NCBI GenBank assembly: GCA_947378425.1
Contig: CANCJV010000026.1
Location: 1 to 54,866 of the forward strand
Direction of reading: 5' to 3'
Origin: Synechococcaceae cyanobacterium
GTDB lineage: Bacteria; Cyanobacteriota; Cyanobacteriia; PCC-6307; Cyanobiaceae
Length of the DNA stretch: 54,866 bases
Shown here: positions 42,507 to 50,781 of the stretch, in pieces
Numbering within the stretch: position 1 is the stretch's first letter
Layout: every line of letters begins with the position of its first letter
Made by a program: the position numbers and the translations under genes
Notes under the pieces: model-generated
The model's input: the letters and a program-made list of their open reading frames with translations, nothing else
What the model was told of the DNA's origin: nothing
Databases searched by the model: none

Positions 42507-42833
42507 ATGGAAACCGAAGTGGCCGGCTGGACACTTGAAGAGCAAGGCGTGGCCCAGGCCGTCTTTGAGCGTGCCTTGACCCGGGATATGGAGACGTTGA
42601 TCGGCGATCTACGCAGCCGAACGGAAACTCTAGGCAAACCCGAGGATGTCTGGAAGCTGCACGATTTCCTCAGCATCCGGCGTCATGAAATCGAAGGGCG
42701 ATTCGATTTTCGGCTGCCTGGATTGCTATTTGTCTTCGCCGACTTCGTCAAGGACGGGTTGGTGAGTTTCGAAGAGTTGGAGGGCCTCTCCGCCGACAAG
42801 TTGGCCAAGATCAGCGCCATGGCGCGGATGTGA
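42507..42833 (+). CDS. frp: Fluorescence recovery protein
   Basis: A 108-residue helical dimer that speeds return of red OCP to the orange form, ending quenching. The signature VWKLHDFLSIRRHEIEGRFDFR contains the residues known to matter in Synechocystis FRP (Trp50, His53, Asp54, Arg60: here W, H three on, D four on, R ten on). The C-terminal part (LLFVFADFVKDGLVSFEELEGL, DKLAKI) is typical. I chose the ATG at 42507; a TTG nine bases earlier has a GGAG at good distance and might be used instead. Third gene of the OCP operon. Confidence 0.93.
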   Translation: METEVAGWTLEEQGVAQAVFERALTRDMETLIGDLRSRTETLGKPEDVWKLHDFLSIRRHEIEGRFDFRLPGLLFVFADFVKDGLVSFEELEGLSADKLAKISAMARM

Positions 42834-43444
42834 GGTTTACGGAGTTACATTGGCGCTGACTGTGGTTCAGGCAGGGATTCCAGAGAGGAAGCCGCTCCAG
42901 CAGCCAAGGTCAAGAGGAAATCAGTCCCTGCCAGGGTGTCATCCCAGGTGATGGGGCTTGCGGTGCTGTAAGTCCACGCCACTGACTGAAGACTGATGCA
43001 GCTTCAATGATTGGGGCACTCAAAGGGCTGCGTTCGGTGCACTGGGCCCTGTGAGAATTGACCAGATCCAGCACAGCAGTGGAGACGCTATGCAGTCAGC
43101 GGTGACAATTGCGTTCCAGCGGCGAACGATTGTCTCCCTCCACTGAAATTGCTCCTGAAGGAAAGAGCCATCGAGGCGATCGATTATGGGGCCCTAACTG
43201 CAAGAGCCCAGAGTGAGAATCACGCCGACCCTTGTTCTGAACGGTGCATCGATATTCAGACAATGTACAGACTGCACCCCTGGATGACTCCAGGGGCAAC
43301 TCGATGGAATGCCAACGGCGAAGCTGCAGCGATCGCACAGGTTCCAGCCAATGACTGTTTCCACCCAGCTCATGATGGATGTCAACACATCGATCAATCG
43401 CTGCGCTCTCCCTGCTGTCCGCCCCTGTGCGCAAGGCAAGCTTC
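42834..43444. other. 611-base region behind the OCP operon
   Basis: No gene recognised. At 43104-43134 an 11-bp stem (GACAAT/ATTGTC and CGTTC/GAACG) with a two-base bulge and a 7-base loop is present, without a T-run. The region is more AT-rich than the genes around it. Confidence 0.5.
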
Positions 43445-43669
43445 TCAACGGAACAGCCAGGGCACCAGCATCAACACCACTCCGATCCCCAGCTGGGGCC
43501 AGACGCCGCCGACGAAGTAGGGGAACACCATCAGCAGCAGCCCGCAGGCCAACGCCACAACACGTCCGTTTTTGCGTCCATAGACGAAATATCCCAGCCC
43601 GATCGAGCCCATGATCATCCCCACGAACAGCTCCCCCGGGGTGGGCACGGCGCAGCGGCGGCAACTCAC
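43445..43669 (-). CDS. Small membrane protein
   Basis: A 74-residue protein with two or three membrane helices: GMIMGSIGLGYFVYGRK, RVVALACGLLLMVFPYFVGG and LGIGVVLMLVPWLF. The GLGYFVYGRKNG and FPYF motifs recur in small hypothetical proteins of proteobacteria and cyanobacteria that I cannot name. The start is unclear: GTG at 43669 (MSCRRCAVPT) or GTG at 43648. It follows miaE on the same strand by 120 bases. Confidence 0.72.
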   Translation of the reverse strand: MSCRRCAVPTPGELFVGMIMGSIGLGYFVYGRKNGRVVALACGLLLMVFPYFVGGVWPQLGIGVVLMLVPWLFR

Positions 43670-43789
43670 CCCTTCTAAGCGGAATCACGACCCCGACCAG
43701 CGCAGTACCTGCCTGCCTTCACACCCCCCCTGCCATCAAGTCCCCAACCAACCCCTCCAGCAGGCCCCCTGTTCAGCGCCGAGCCGAGC

Positions 43790-44620
43790 TCAGCTGTGAA
43801 ACCGCGGATCGCTCCAGAGCGTCGCCAGCAGCTCCGCTTCCAGTGCCGACAACTGCCGCAGCCGCTCCACCAACACCGGCCGCGAAAACCGTTCCTCCGC
43901 CAGCAGCCAGTAGAGGCCGAAATGGCGGGCCTCACTGGCCAGCAGCTCGCTGTAGAGCGCCCGTAGCTCAGGGTCGGGGCTGTGGGCCGCCAGCAGGGCC
44001 ATGCGCTCGTGGCTGCGGGCCTCGATCAGGCCGGCCACCAGAAAGCTGTCGAGCATGCGCTCCGGTTCCTGGCGCCGCACCTGCCGGGCCAGGCCCCCGC
44101 CGTAGGGGGGCGCCGCCAAGGGGCGCAAGGCGATGCAGCGCCGCTGCAGCAACTGCAGCACCAGCTCGAAATGCTCCAGCTCCTCGCGGGCCAGGGGGCT
44201 GAGCACGGCCCCCAGACCCTCATCGGAGGGGTAGCGGAACATCAATTGCAGGGCCACACCTGCCGCTTTGCGCTCGCAGTGAGCATGGTCGATCAACACC
44301 AGCTCGGCATGGGCGATGGCCTGCTGCAGCCAGGCCTCACTGCTGGGGGTCGCCAGCCATTTCACCCGTGCGACCGAACTGGCGGGCGCAGCCCGGGGGC
44401 ACGGGAGCGGGGCCGTTGAAGGGAAGGGCGGCGGATCCGACAGAGCGACCGAGATGGGCTCGGGCCCAGGCTCAGACCGCAAAGGTGCAGGGGATGGCCC
44501 AGCTGCAGCCGACGGCCCGATGGCCTGGAGCCGCATGCCTGAATCGCTCAGCCTTCCTGGGGAGGGCGCAGAGGGAGTCCCCGGTTGGGAAAGCTCCTGA
44601 GCCTGGCGGCCGGCGCTCAT
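43790..44620 (-). CDS. miaE: tRNA-(ms2io6A)-hydroxylase
   Basis: A 276-residue di-iron enzyme that hydroxylates the isopentenyl group of ms2i6A37 in tRNA. The iron-binding ferritin-like core is complete: [42 protein letters not shown] and [15 protein letters not shown]. The core begins only near residue 87 ([13 protein letters not shown]); the first 80 residues are Pro/Ser/Ala-rich and probably disordered, unlike typical homologues. The ATG at 44620 is supported by its four-base overlap with the aroQ stop. Confidence 0.93.
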   Translation of the reverse strand: MSAGRQAQELSQPGTPSAPSPGRLSDSGMRLQAIGPSAAAGPSPAPLRSEPGPEPISVALSDPPPFPSTAPLPCPRAAPASSVARVKWLATPSSEAWLQQAIAHAELVLIDHAHCERKAAGVALQLMFRYPSDEGLGAVLSPLAREELEHFELVLQLLQRRCIALRPLAAPPYGGGLARQVRRQEPERMLDSFLVAGLIEARSHERMALLAAHSPDPELRALYSELLASEARHFGLYWLLAEERFSRPVLVERLRQLSALEAELLATLWSDPRFHS

Positions 44621-45060
44621 GGCCGTGCCCGCAGCTGCTGCACGAGCCCCTGCAGGGCCAGGCTGTAGCTGCCGGCGCCGAAGCCGCAGATCACCCCCAG
44701 CGCCTTGTCGGCCAGCAGCGAGCGATGGCGGAAGGATTCACGGGCATGGGTGTTGCTGAGGTGCAGTTCCACGAACGGGATCGCCACTGCCAGCAGGGCA
44801 TCCCGGATCGCGACGGAGGTGTGGGTGTAGGCGGCCGCATTGATCAAGATGCCGTCGATGCCACCCCCTGCCGCCTGCTGGATGCGGTCCACCAGGGCTC
44901 CCTCGTGGTTGCTCTGGAAGCTGGCCAATTCCACCCCCAGCTCGCTCGCCTGAACCACCAGGCCCGCATCGATTTCGGCCAGGGTGCTGGAGCCGTACAA
45001 CCCAGGCTCCCGCTGACCCAGCAGGTTGAGGTTCGGTCCGTGGAGCACGAGCAGCTGCAT
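44617..45060 (-). CDS. aroQ: 3-dehydroquinate dehydratase, type II
   Basis: A 147-residue enzyme of the shikimate pathway. Active-site parts: [22 protein letters not shown] with the catalytic Arg and Tyr of the flexible loop, [32 protein letters not shown] and [11 protein letters not shown] with the catalytic His in the THARE-type motif. Length is standard for the dodecameric type II enzyme. The ATG at 45060 has no clear Shine-Dalgarno sequence. Overlaps miaE at its end. It diverges from tRNA-Tyr, which starts 41 bases away. Confidence 0.96.
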   Translation of the reverse strand: MQLLVLHGPNLNLLGQREPGLYGSSTLAEIDAGLVVQASELGVELASFQSNHEGALVDRIQQAAGGGIDGILINAAAYTHTSVAIRDALLAVAIPFVELHLSNTHARESFRHRSLLADKALGVICGFGAGSYSLALQGLVQQLRARP

Positions 45061-45101
45061 GGGGAGGGATCGTCGGCTGGTAAGTTCTGAGGGTGTGGTT
45101 C

Positions 45102-45183
45102 GGGTCGGTGCCCGAGTGGTTAATGGGGGCGGACTGTAAATCCGCTGGCTCTGCCTACGTTGGTTCAAATCCAACCCGGCCCA
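45102..45183 (+). tRNA. tRNA-Tyr (anticodon GUA)
   Basis: An 82-base class II tRNA with a long variable arm. The acceptor stem GGGTCGG pairs with CCGGCCC (one G-U), the anticodon loop ACTGTAAAT gives GUA, the variable arm is TGGCTCTGCCTACG, and the T-arm has GGTTCAAATCC. CCA is not encoded. tRNA-Thr follows after 11 bases, so they are probably one transcript. Confidence 0.95.
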
Positions 45184-45194
45184 CCTTTCCACAT

Positions 45195-45266
<72 letters not shown>

Positions 45267-45471
45267 TTTTCCTCCCAATCCAGGCTTCAGGACCCTGTGG
45301 ACCCCGGATGCTGTTCATTCCTGGCGAGCGGCGGCCCTGTCCGTGTGACGCAGCCGGGATGTGACCGTGCCCACCAAGGCTGAAACTCCCATGCGGATGG
45401 TCGACCCGCCATCCACCACTGCCACCCGCAACGAACCGGCGCCTAGGGTCGCCGTCCTAGCCCTCCAGGTG

Positions 45472-46083
45472 ATGGTCGCCCGGCTGCTGTTCCTCGCCGT
45501 GCTGCTCCTCGCGGTGCCGTCCGCACCCGTCCAGGCCCTGCCCACCGACAGCAAGATTCTGGAGATCTGCCTGCTGACACCGGTGGCCCGGGCGGAGACC
45601 GGCGGGCTCATCCGGGCTGTCATCCCCGTGGCCGAGCCAACGATCTTTGCCCGGGGTCAATTTGAAGCCATCCGCCTTGAGCAGGGTGGAAAGCTGCTCT
45701 GGAGCCGCCAGGCCAGCGCCATCGAACCCATCGCAGGGCCCATCGCCTGGCCCCTGCCAGCCCTGCGCCCCGGCGAGCGACTGTGGCTGCGCCTGAGGCC
45801 CCTCGGTGCCGGTCCGGCTGACTTCGCCAGCATCGAACTGATCGGCGGCAGCGCCGCCACCATGGAGAAGGGAGCACGGTTGCGGCGCTCGCTCGGCCGT
45901 GATCCAGCAGCCTGGCTTCGTTCGGTGCAGGCAGCGCTGCAGGGCTCCCGGCCTGAGGAAGCCCTGGCCCTGCTGTTCGACTTCCGCGGCCCCGCGAGTC
46001 CGGAGCTGGATGCTCTGCGACAACAGGTTCACGACCAGGCCTGCGGCTCCGCCATCGTGGATCCAGATCCGGCCTCCAGATGA
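45472..46083 (+). CDS. Exported hypothetical protein
   Basis: A 203-residue protein with a signal peptide (MVARLLFLAVLLLAVPSAPVQA) and two cysteines (ILEICLLTP and HDQACGSA). The middle (EAIRLEQGGKLLWSRQAS, PGERLWLRLRPLGAGPADFASIELIGG) looks like a beta-rich domain; the end (WLRSVQAALQGSRPEEALALLFD) is a helical pair. No family recognised. I favour the ATG at 45472 for the clean signal peptide; a GTG at 45361 would add 37 residues. The stop overlaps the aldehyde dehydrogenase start by four bases. Confidence 0.72.
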   Translation: MVARLLFLAVLLLAVPSAPVQALPTDSKILEICLLTPVARAETGGLIRAVIPVAEPTIFARGQFEAIRLEQGGKLLWSRQASAIEPIAGPIAWPLPALRPGERLWLRLRPLGAGPADFASIELIGGSAATMEKGARLRRSLGRDPAAWLRSVQAALQGSRPEEALALLFDFRGPASPELDALRQQVHDQACGSAIVDPDPASR

Positions 46084-47486
46084 CCAGTCCCCAGGCGCCA
46101 GCAGCCCCGATCCTGCCCGTATCGATCGCCACCATGCGCGAACCCGTCAGCCGAGGCAGCACCCGCAGCCTGGCCTGGCGGCTTGAGCAGCTGGATCGCC
46201 TCAGGGCCCTGCTTGAGGCGGCTGAGAAGCCCCTGCTGGAGGCACTGGCCCTGGATCTGGGCAAGCCGCCGGTGGAGGCTGCCTATGAGCTGATCGGCGT
46301 CGGCCAGGAGCTGCGGGTCGCCCGCCGCCAGCTCAAGCGCTGGATGCGGCCCAGCTCCATCGGCCTGCCGATCTGGGCCTGGCCAGCGAGCGCCAGGCTG
46401 CGAAGCGAACCCCTTGGCTGCGTTCTGATCATCGGCCCCTGGAACTACCCCTTCCAGCTCTGCCTGATTCCCCTGGTGAGCGCCCTGGCCGCCGGCAACA
46501 CCGCCGTGATCAAGCCATCCGAACACACCCCCCACACCGCGGCCCTGATTGGAAGCCTGGTGCAACGGCACTTCCCGGCCGAGACGGTGCAGGTGGTGGA
46601 GGGCGATGGATCGATCGCCGCCCGGCTTCTGCAGGAGCGCTTCGACCACATCTTCTTCACCGGTGGAGCCCGGGTGGGTCGCTTGGTGCTGGCCGCCGCC
46701 GCCCCCCATCTGACGCCTGTGACCCTGGAACTGGGGGGCAAGAGTCCAGCCATCGTGCTGGACGACGCCGATATCCCCACCAGCGCCCGCCGCCTGGCCT
46801 GGGGCAAGAGCCTCAATGCCGGCCAGACCTGCATCGCGCCGGACCATCTGCTGGTGACCCCGGCCCAGCGACAGCCCCTGGTGAAGGCCATCGCCCAGGC
46901 GTGGAGTGAGTTCCTCGGCGACGATCCCCTGGCCAGTGATGACCTGGCGTGCATTGTCAACGCGGCCCAGTTCGAGCGGCTGGAGACCCTGCTGGCGGGC
47001 GCCCGCCAGCGGGGCCAGGTGCTGGTGGGGGGCCGCAGTGATCCGGCACGGCGCCGCATCGAGCCCACCCTGCTGGCCGTCGATGACCCCGACCATGACC
47101 CCTTGATGCAGGAGGAGCTGTTCGGTCCCTTGCTGCCCCTGATCGTGGTGCCCAATCTGCAGGAGGCCCTGAAGCGGGTGCGGCGCGGCAGCAAACCCCT
47201 CACCCTTTATCTCTTCGGCGGTGATCACAGAGCTCGCCAGCAGCTGCTCGATCAGACCAGCTCGGGCAGCGTCTGCTTCAACGACGTGGTGCTGCAGGGC
47301 GGCCTGCCCCAGCTGCCCTTCGGCGGCGTTGGCGAAAGCGGCATGGGCACCTACCACGGGAAAGCCGGCTTCCTGACCTTCTCGCATCAGCGCAGCGTGC
47401 TCCAGCGCAGCTTCCGGCTCGATGTGCCGCTCCGGTACCCCCCCTACGCAGGCAAACTGGCTCTGATCCAGCGGCTGCTGGGCTGA
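46080..47486 (+). CDS. Aldehyde dehydrogenase (class 3-like)
   Basis: A 468-residue NAD(P)-dependent enzyme. Motifs: IIGPWNYPFQLCLIPLVSALAAGN (cofactor site), FFTGGARVGRLV, LELGGKSPAIV with the general base Glu near residue 217, and GQTCIAPDH with the catalytic Cys near 250. PFGGVGESGMGTYHGKAGFLTFSH is the class 3 end; the C-terminus (KLALIQRLLG) may touch the membrane. In cyanobacteria this type (slr0091) oxidises apocarotenals and fatty aldehydes. Overlaps the exported protein before it, so translation is coupled. Confidence 0.93.
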   Translation: MTSPQAPAAPILPVSIATMREPVSRGSTRSLAWRLEQLDRLRALLEAAEKPLLEALALDLGKPPVEAAYELIGVGQELRVARRQLKRWMRPSSIGLPIWAWPASARLRSEPLGCVLIIGPWNYPFQLCLIPLVSALAAGNTAVIKPSEHTPHTAALIGSLVQRHFPAETVQVVEGDGSIAARLLQERFDHIFFTGGARVGRLVLAAAAPHLTPVTLELGGKSPAIVLDDADIPTSARRLAWGKSLNAGQTCIAPDHLLVTPAQRQPLVKAIAQAWSEFLGDDPLASDDLACIVNAAQFERLETLLAGARQRGQVLVGGRSDPARRRIEPTLLAVDDPDHDPLMQEELFGPLLPLIVVPNLQEALKRVRRGSKPLTLYLFGGDHRARQQLLDQTSSGSVCFNDVVLQGGLPQLPFGGVGESGMGTYHGKAGFLTFSHQRSVLQRSFRLDVPLRYPPYAGKLALIQRLLG

Positions 47487-47583
47487 AACGTTCAGCCCCA
47501 TCACCGGAAAGGATTCGGGAAGGGGACTGGATCCCAGCCGGAATGCTCCTTATGGTGCCGCCAGACTCCCATCCCTAGCGCCC

Positions 47584-49170
47584 ATGCGTCGCTCTCTCGT
47601 CGCCCTGGCCCTTGCCCTGGTGTTGCCCCTGCCGGTTCTGGCCGGTCAGGTGACCGTCAAGGAGGGTGAAACCCTCTCGGAAATCGCCGATCGCTACGGC
47701 CTGAGTGTCAATCAGTTGATGAAGCTCAACGGCCTCAACAACGCTGATCATGTGGAAACCGGCCAGACCATCAGCGTGCCGGGAGGTTCGGCAGGCCGCT
47801 CAGGCTCCCGCGGCAGTGGCGTCCGAGCCTCCGGCCGGGTGACCGTCCAGGACGGCGACACCCTCTCGGAAATCGCCGATCGCCATGGCATGAGCCTCAA
47901 CCAGTTGATGAAGCTCAATGGCCTCAACCAGGCCGATCATGTGGAAACGGGCCAGACGCTGCTGGTGAACAGTCCCAGCAAGTCCGCCGCCAGTGGCTCC
48001 GGTTTCCGCAAAGGGGCCAGCGAGCATGTGGTGCGCTCGGGCGAAAGTCTTTCGGCGATCGCCGATGGCTACGGCATCGGCATCAACAAGCTGATCGCCA
48101 TCAACGGCATCAGCGACCCTGACCATGTGGAAGCGGGCACCCGCCTGAAACTCAAAAGCAACCCGCCGGTGATCAAGCCCGCCAGCCCCAAGGCTGCAGC
48201 CCGCAAACCTGCCACCGCCCAGCCCGTGATCCAGCCGGTGGCGGCCAGACCCGTGCCCCCCAGGCCCCGGCCCGCCGCCAACGTGGCCAAACCGGTGCAA
48301 ACGGCGGCCGTGTCGACCCCGACACCGGTTGTCTCGACTCCTGCCAGGGTTGCGTCAACCCCAACGCCGGTTGTGCCGAGCCCTGCCACGGTCGCTTCAA
48401 CCCCGGCCCCGGTTGTCTCGATGCCAGCCACGGTTGCGTCAACCACAACTCCGGTTGCTTCCACCCAAGCACCGGTTGTCTCCATGCCAGCTCGGGTTGT
48501 CTCAACGCCAGCCACGGTTGCTTCAACCCCAGTTCCGGTTGCTTCAACCCCCACCCCAATGGTCTCGACCCCAGCCCGAGCCGCCGCCGTGACGGGAGTC
48601 AGATCCCAGCCCAGCCCAGAAACCAAGCCCAGCACCATCACCCCAACGACCCCGCGCAGCACAGCGTTCAACATCAACACGCGCCCCACCACGACCACCA
48701 CCGCGAGGGTTGAAGGCGTCCAGCCGATGGATAACACGTTGATCGCCACGGCCAGCACCACCAGTCGGACGGCGATCAGCGGTCGCCAGGCCGTCGACCC
48801 CAGCGCCACCAACGTCATCACCAGGCCCATCAGGGCGGCCGTGACCCGGCCGACCGTCACCAGCAGGCCCGTGGCCACCGTGGCCACCGCCACCCGCCCC
48901 GCCACAGCTGGCATGCCAGCAGCCTCCGGCAAGCCTGACTGGCGCACCTATGGCCCCCTCCAGGTCGACTGGACCGGTTGGCAGCCGATGGGCGGCAGCA
49001 TGGTGGCTCCGACGCTCAACGCCCAGGGCCAATCGCTGTACCTGGCGATCAACTGCGGGGCACGCAAGCTCAATGCCACCACCCAGGCCGGTGATTGGAA
49101 AACCTGGGATGACCCCAAGTCCGACTTCGAACTGCAACTGGTCAACGACTACTGCCGCCGCCGCGGCTGA
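47584..49170 (+). CDS. Triple-LysM exported protein with heptad repeat
   Basis: A 528-residue cell-wall protein. A signal peptide (MRRSLVALALALVLPLPVLAG) is followed by three LysM domains (about 22-65, 82-125, 150-193) that bind peptidoglycan: VKEGETLSEIADRYGLSVNQLMKLNGL, VQDGDTLSEIADRHGMSLNQLMKLNGL and VRSGESLSAIADGYGIGINKLIAINGI. LysM1 and 2 are nearly identical in DNA. Residues ~240-335 are a Val/Ser/Thr/Pro heptad repeat. A Thr-rich stretch follows. The last 75 residues (GPLQVDWTGWQPMGGSMVAPTL, LYLAINCGARKLN) form a small domain with two cysteines. It follows the aldehyde dehydrogenase, as in Prochlorococcus to my recollection. Confidence 0.9.
   Translation: MRRSLVALALALVLPLPVLAGQVTVKEGETLSEIADRYGLSVNQLMKLNGLNNADHVETGQTISVPGGSAGRSGSRGSGVRASGRVTVQDGDTLSEIADRHGMSLNQLMKLNGLNQADHVETGQTLLVNSPSKSAASGSGFRKGASEHVVRSGESLSAIADGYGIGINKLIAINGISDPDHVEAGTRLKLKSNPPVIKPASPKAAARKPATAQPVIQPVAARPVPPRPRPAANVAKPVQTAAVSTPTPVVSTPARVASTPTPVVPSPATVASTPAPVVSMPATVASTTTPVASTQAPVVSMPARVVSTPATVASTPVPVASTPTPMVSTPARAAAVTGVRSQPSPETKPSTITPTTPRSTAFNINTRPTTTTTARVEGVQPMDNTLIATASTTSRTAISGRQAVDPSATNVITRPIRAAVTRPTVTSRPVATVATATRPATAGMPAASGKPDWRTYGPLQVDWTGWQPMGGSMVAPTLNAQGQSLYLAINCGARKLNATTQAGDWKTWDDPKSDFELQLVNDYCRRRG
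48328..48579 (+). repeat. 21-bp minisatellite (12 units) in the LysM gene
   Basis: Twelve 21-base units of the form GTTGTCTCGACTCCTGCCAGG follow each other without gaps. Each encodes seven residues, consensus V-V/A-S-T-P-A/T-x. Units drift at synonymous and some non-synonymous places but keep exact length, so slippage or recombination can change their number without breaking the frame. Confidence 0.9.
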
Positions 49171-49203
49171 GCGGCAGTCAACGCTGATCCGGCGGGCAGC
49201 GAA

Positions 49204-50709
49204 TCAGCCGGCCCAGCGCAGGGGCCACGGATCCTTCAGGTAATGGCGGCCGGTGGAGCGCAACCAGAGCCGTTGAGCACCGTCGTCGCTCTCGCTGATC
49301 AGTTCCTCCTGAACCAGGCGCCGCGCCAACCAACCCCACGGCTCTTCCCCATCGGAGCCATGGGCTGTCGACAGTTCGTCCACCAGGGCCCGCAGATCCC
49401 GGCCGCTGCGCTCCTCCAAAGAGGCCAGCACCAACCCCGCCTGCTCGGACCAGTCGCGGCGAGGTCGCTCTGCGCGGCAGAGATCGCAGCGGCCGCAAGG
49501 GGCCTCCAGTTCACCCACCGCCAGGAGCAGCGCCTGCTCACGGCAACCGTCCCCCTCGGCCACCGCCTCCATGCGCCGAAGCTGCTTCTGGGCCAGTTCC
49601 AGCCGCTGCTGTTCCTGGCGGCGCTGGCTCTCGCTGAGCTGCTGCACGGCCGCACGCATCGCCCAGCCAAGGCTGACGCGATCAGCCGGATCGAACAGCA
49701 CCAAACAGCTGGCCGGACGGCCATCCCGGCCAGCCCGGCCCGATTCCTGCAGGTATCCCTCCGGGCTGGCGGGCAGATCGAGGTGCAGCACCAGGCCCAC
49801 ATCCGCACGGTCCACTCCCATGCCGAAGGCCACGGTGGCCACCAGCACCGGCGACGGATGGTTCTGAAAATGCTCGAGTGCCAGCTGGCGGCTGGGAGGA
49901 TCCATGCCGGCGTGATAAGCGATCGCCGGCACCCCGGCCCGATCGAGGCGAGCGGCCCACTGGTCCACCGAGCGGCGCGTACGGGCATAGATCAGCACCG
50001 CCCCCCGAGCAGCAGCCACGGCCTCCAGCACCTCGCCGAGGGGATCGGGCGGCCGCAGGCGCATCGTGTACTCCAGGTTCTGGCGGCGCGCCGAGCGCAC
50101 CTGAACCAGCGGCCGACGCAGCTGCAGCAGCCGGATCACATCCGCCCTCACCCGGGGGGCAGCGGTGGCGCTGAGCGCCACCAGGGGCACACCGGGGCAG
50201 AGGCTGCGCAACTGGCCCAGGCGCCGGTAGTCGGGGCGGAAATCATGGCCCCAGGCGCTGATGCAATGGGCCTCGTCCACGGCCAGGGCCACCACCTGAC
50301 CTGCTTCCAGCACGTCCTCGAGCAACTGACGGGTGGCCTCCACCTGCAAGCGCTCAGGCGCCAGGTAGAGCAGCCGCAGGCGGTTCTGTCGCAGCCGCTC
50401 CAGCAACGCTCGCCGCTCGGAGAACTCCAGCCCCCGATGCAGGCAGGCGGCGGCGATGCCGCGCGCCTGAAGTTGGCTCACCTGATCCTGCATCAGGGCC
50501 ACCAGCGGCGAGATCACCAGCACCAGGCCTTCGCGCACGAGGGCAGGCAGCTGATAGCAGAGGGATTTGCCGGCACCGGTGGGCAGCACCGCCAGACAGT
50601 CCCGCCCCGCCAACAACGCCTCCACCACCGGCCGCTGACCTGGCCGGAACTCATCCCAGCCGAAGTGGCGCTTGAGGGCGGCGGCGAGCGGATCCGATGC
50701 CAACCTCAC
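49204..50709 (-). CDS. recQ: ATP-dependent DNA helicase RecQ
   Basis: A 501-residue 3'-5' helicase for recombination and fork repair. Helicase core: Q-region FGWDEFRPGQ, Walker A PTGAGKS near residue 45, DEAH (VDEAHCISAWGHDFRPDY) near 145, SATAAPRVR, and ATVAFGMGVDRADV with QESGRAGRDG. The zinc site is reduced to CREQ... and CGRCDLC in the RQC region. The C-terminal HRDC domain is missing, so this is the short form. The GTG at 50709 gives MRLASDPLAAALKRHFG, as expected. It sits between the LysM gene (convergent) and the DUF3102-like gene. Confidence 0.93.
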   Translation of the reverse strand: MRLASDPLAAALKRHFGWDEFRPGQRPVVEALLAGRDCLAVLPTGAGKSLCYQLPALVREGLVLVISPLVALMQDQVSQLQARGIAAACLHRGLEFSERRALLERLRQNRLRLLYLAPERLQVEATRQLLEDVLEAGQVVALAVDEAHCISAWGHDFRPDYRRLGQLRSLCPGVPLVALSATAAPRVRADVIRLLQLRRPLVQVRSARRQNLEYTMRLRPPDPLGEVLEAVAAARGAVLIYARTRRSVDQWAARLDRAGVPAIAYHAGMDPPSRQLALEHFQNHPSPVLVATVAFGMGVDRADVGLVLHLDLPASPEGYLQESGRAGRDGRPASCLVLFDPADRVSLGWAMRAAVQQLSESQRRQEQQRLELAQKQLRRMEAVAEGDGCREQALLLAVGELEAPCGRCDLCRAERPRRDWSEQAGLVLASLEERSGRDLRALVDELSTAHGSDGEEPWGWLARRLVQEELISESDDGAQRLWLRSTGRHYLKDPWPLRWAG

Positions 50710-50781
50710 CCCATCGGTGGTGCCGCCCGACCATAGCCCGCACCAGATCTGGAGCGCAGCCAGGCTGCCAGCGGCCCAGGC

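Noticed and set aside
48328-48579. CRISPR-like regular repeat
   Set aside because: The 21-base units follow each other without spacers and stay in frame inside the LysM gene, so this is a coding minisatellite.
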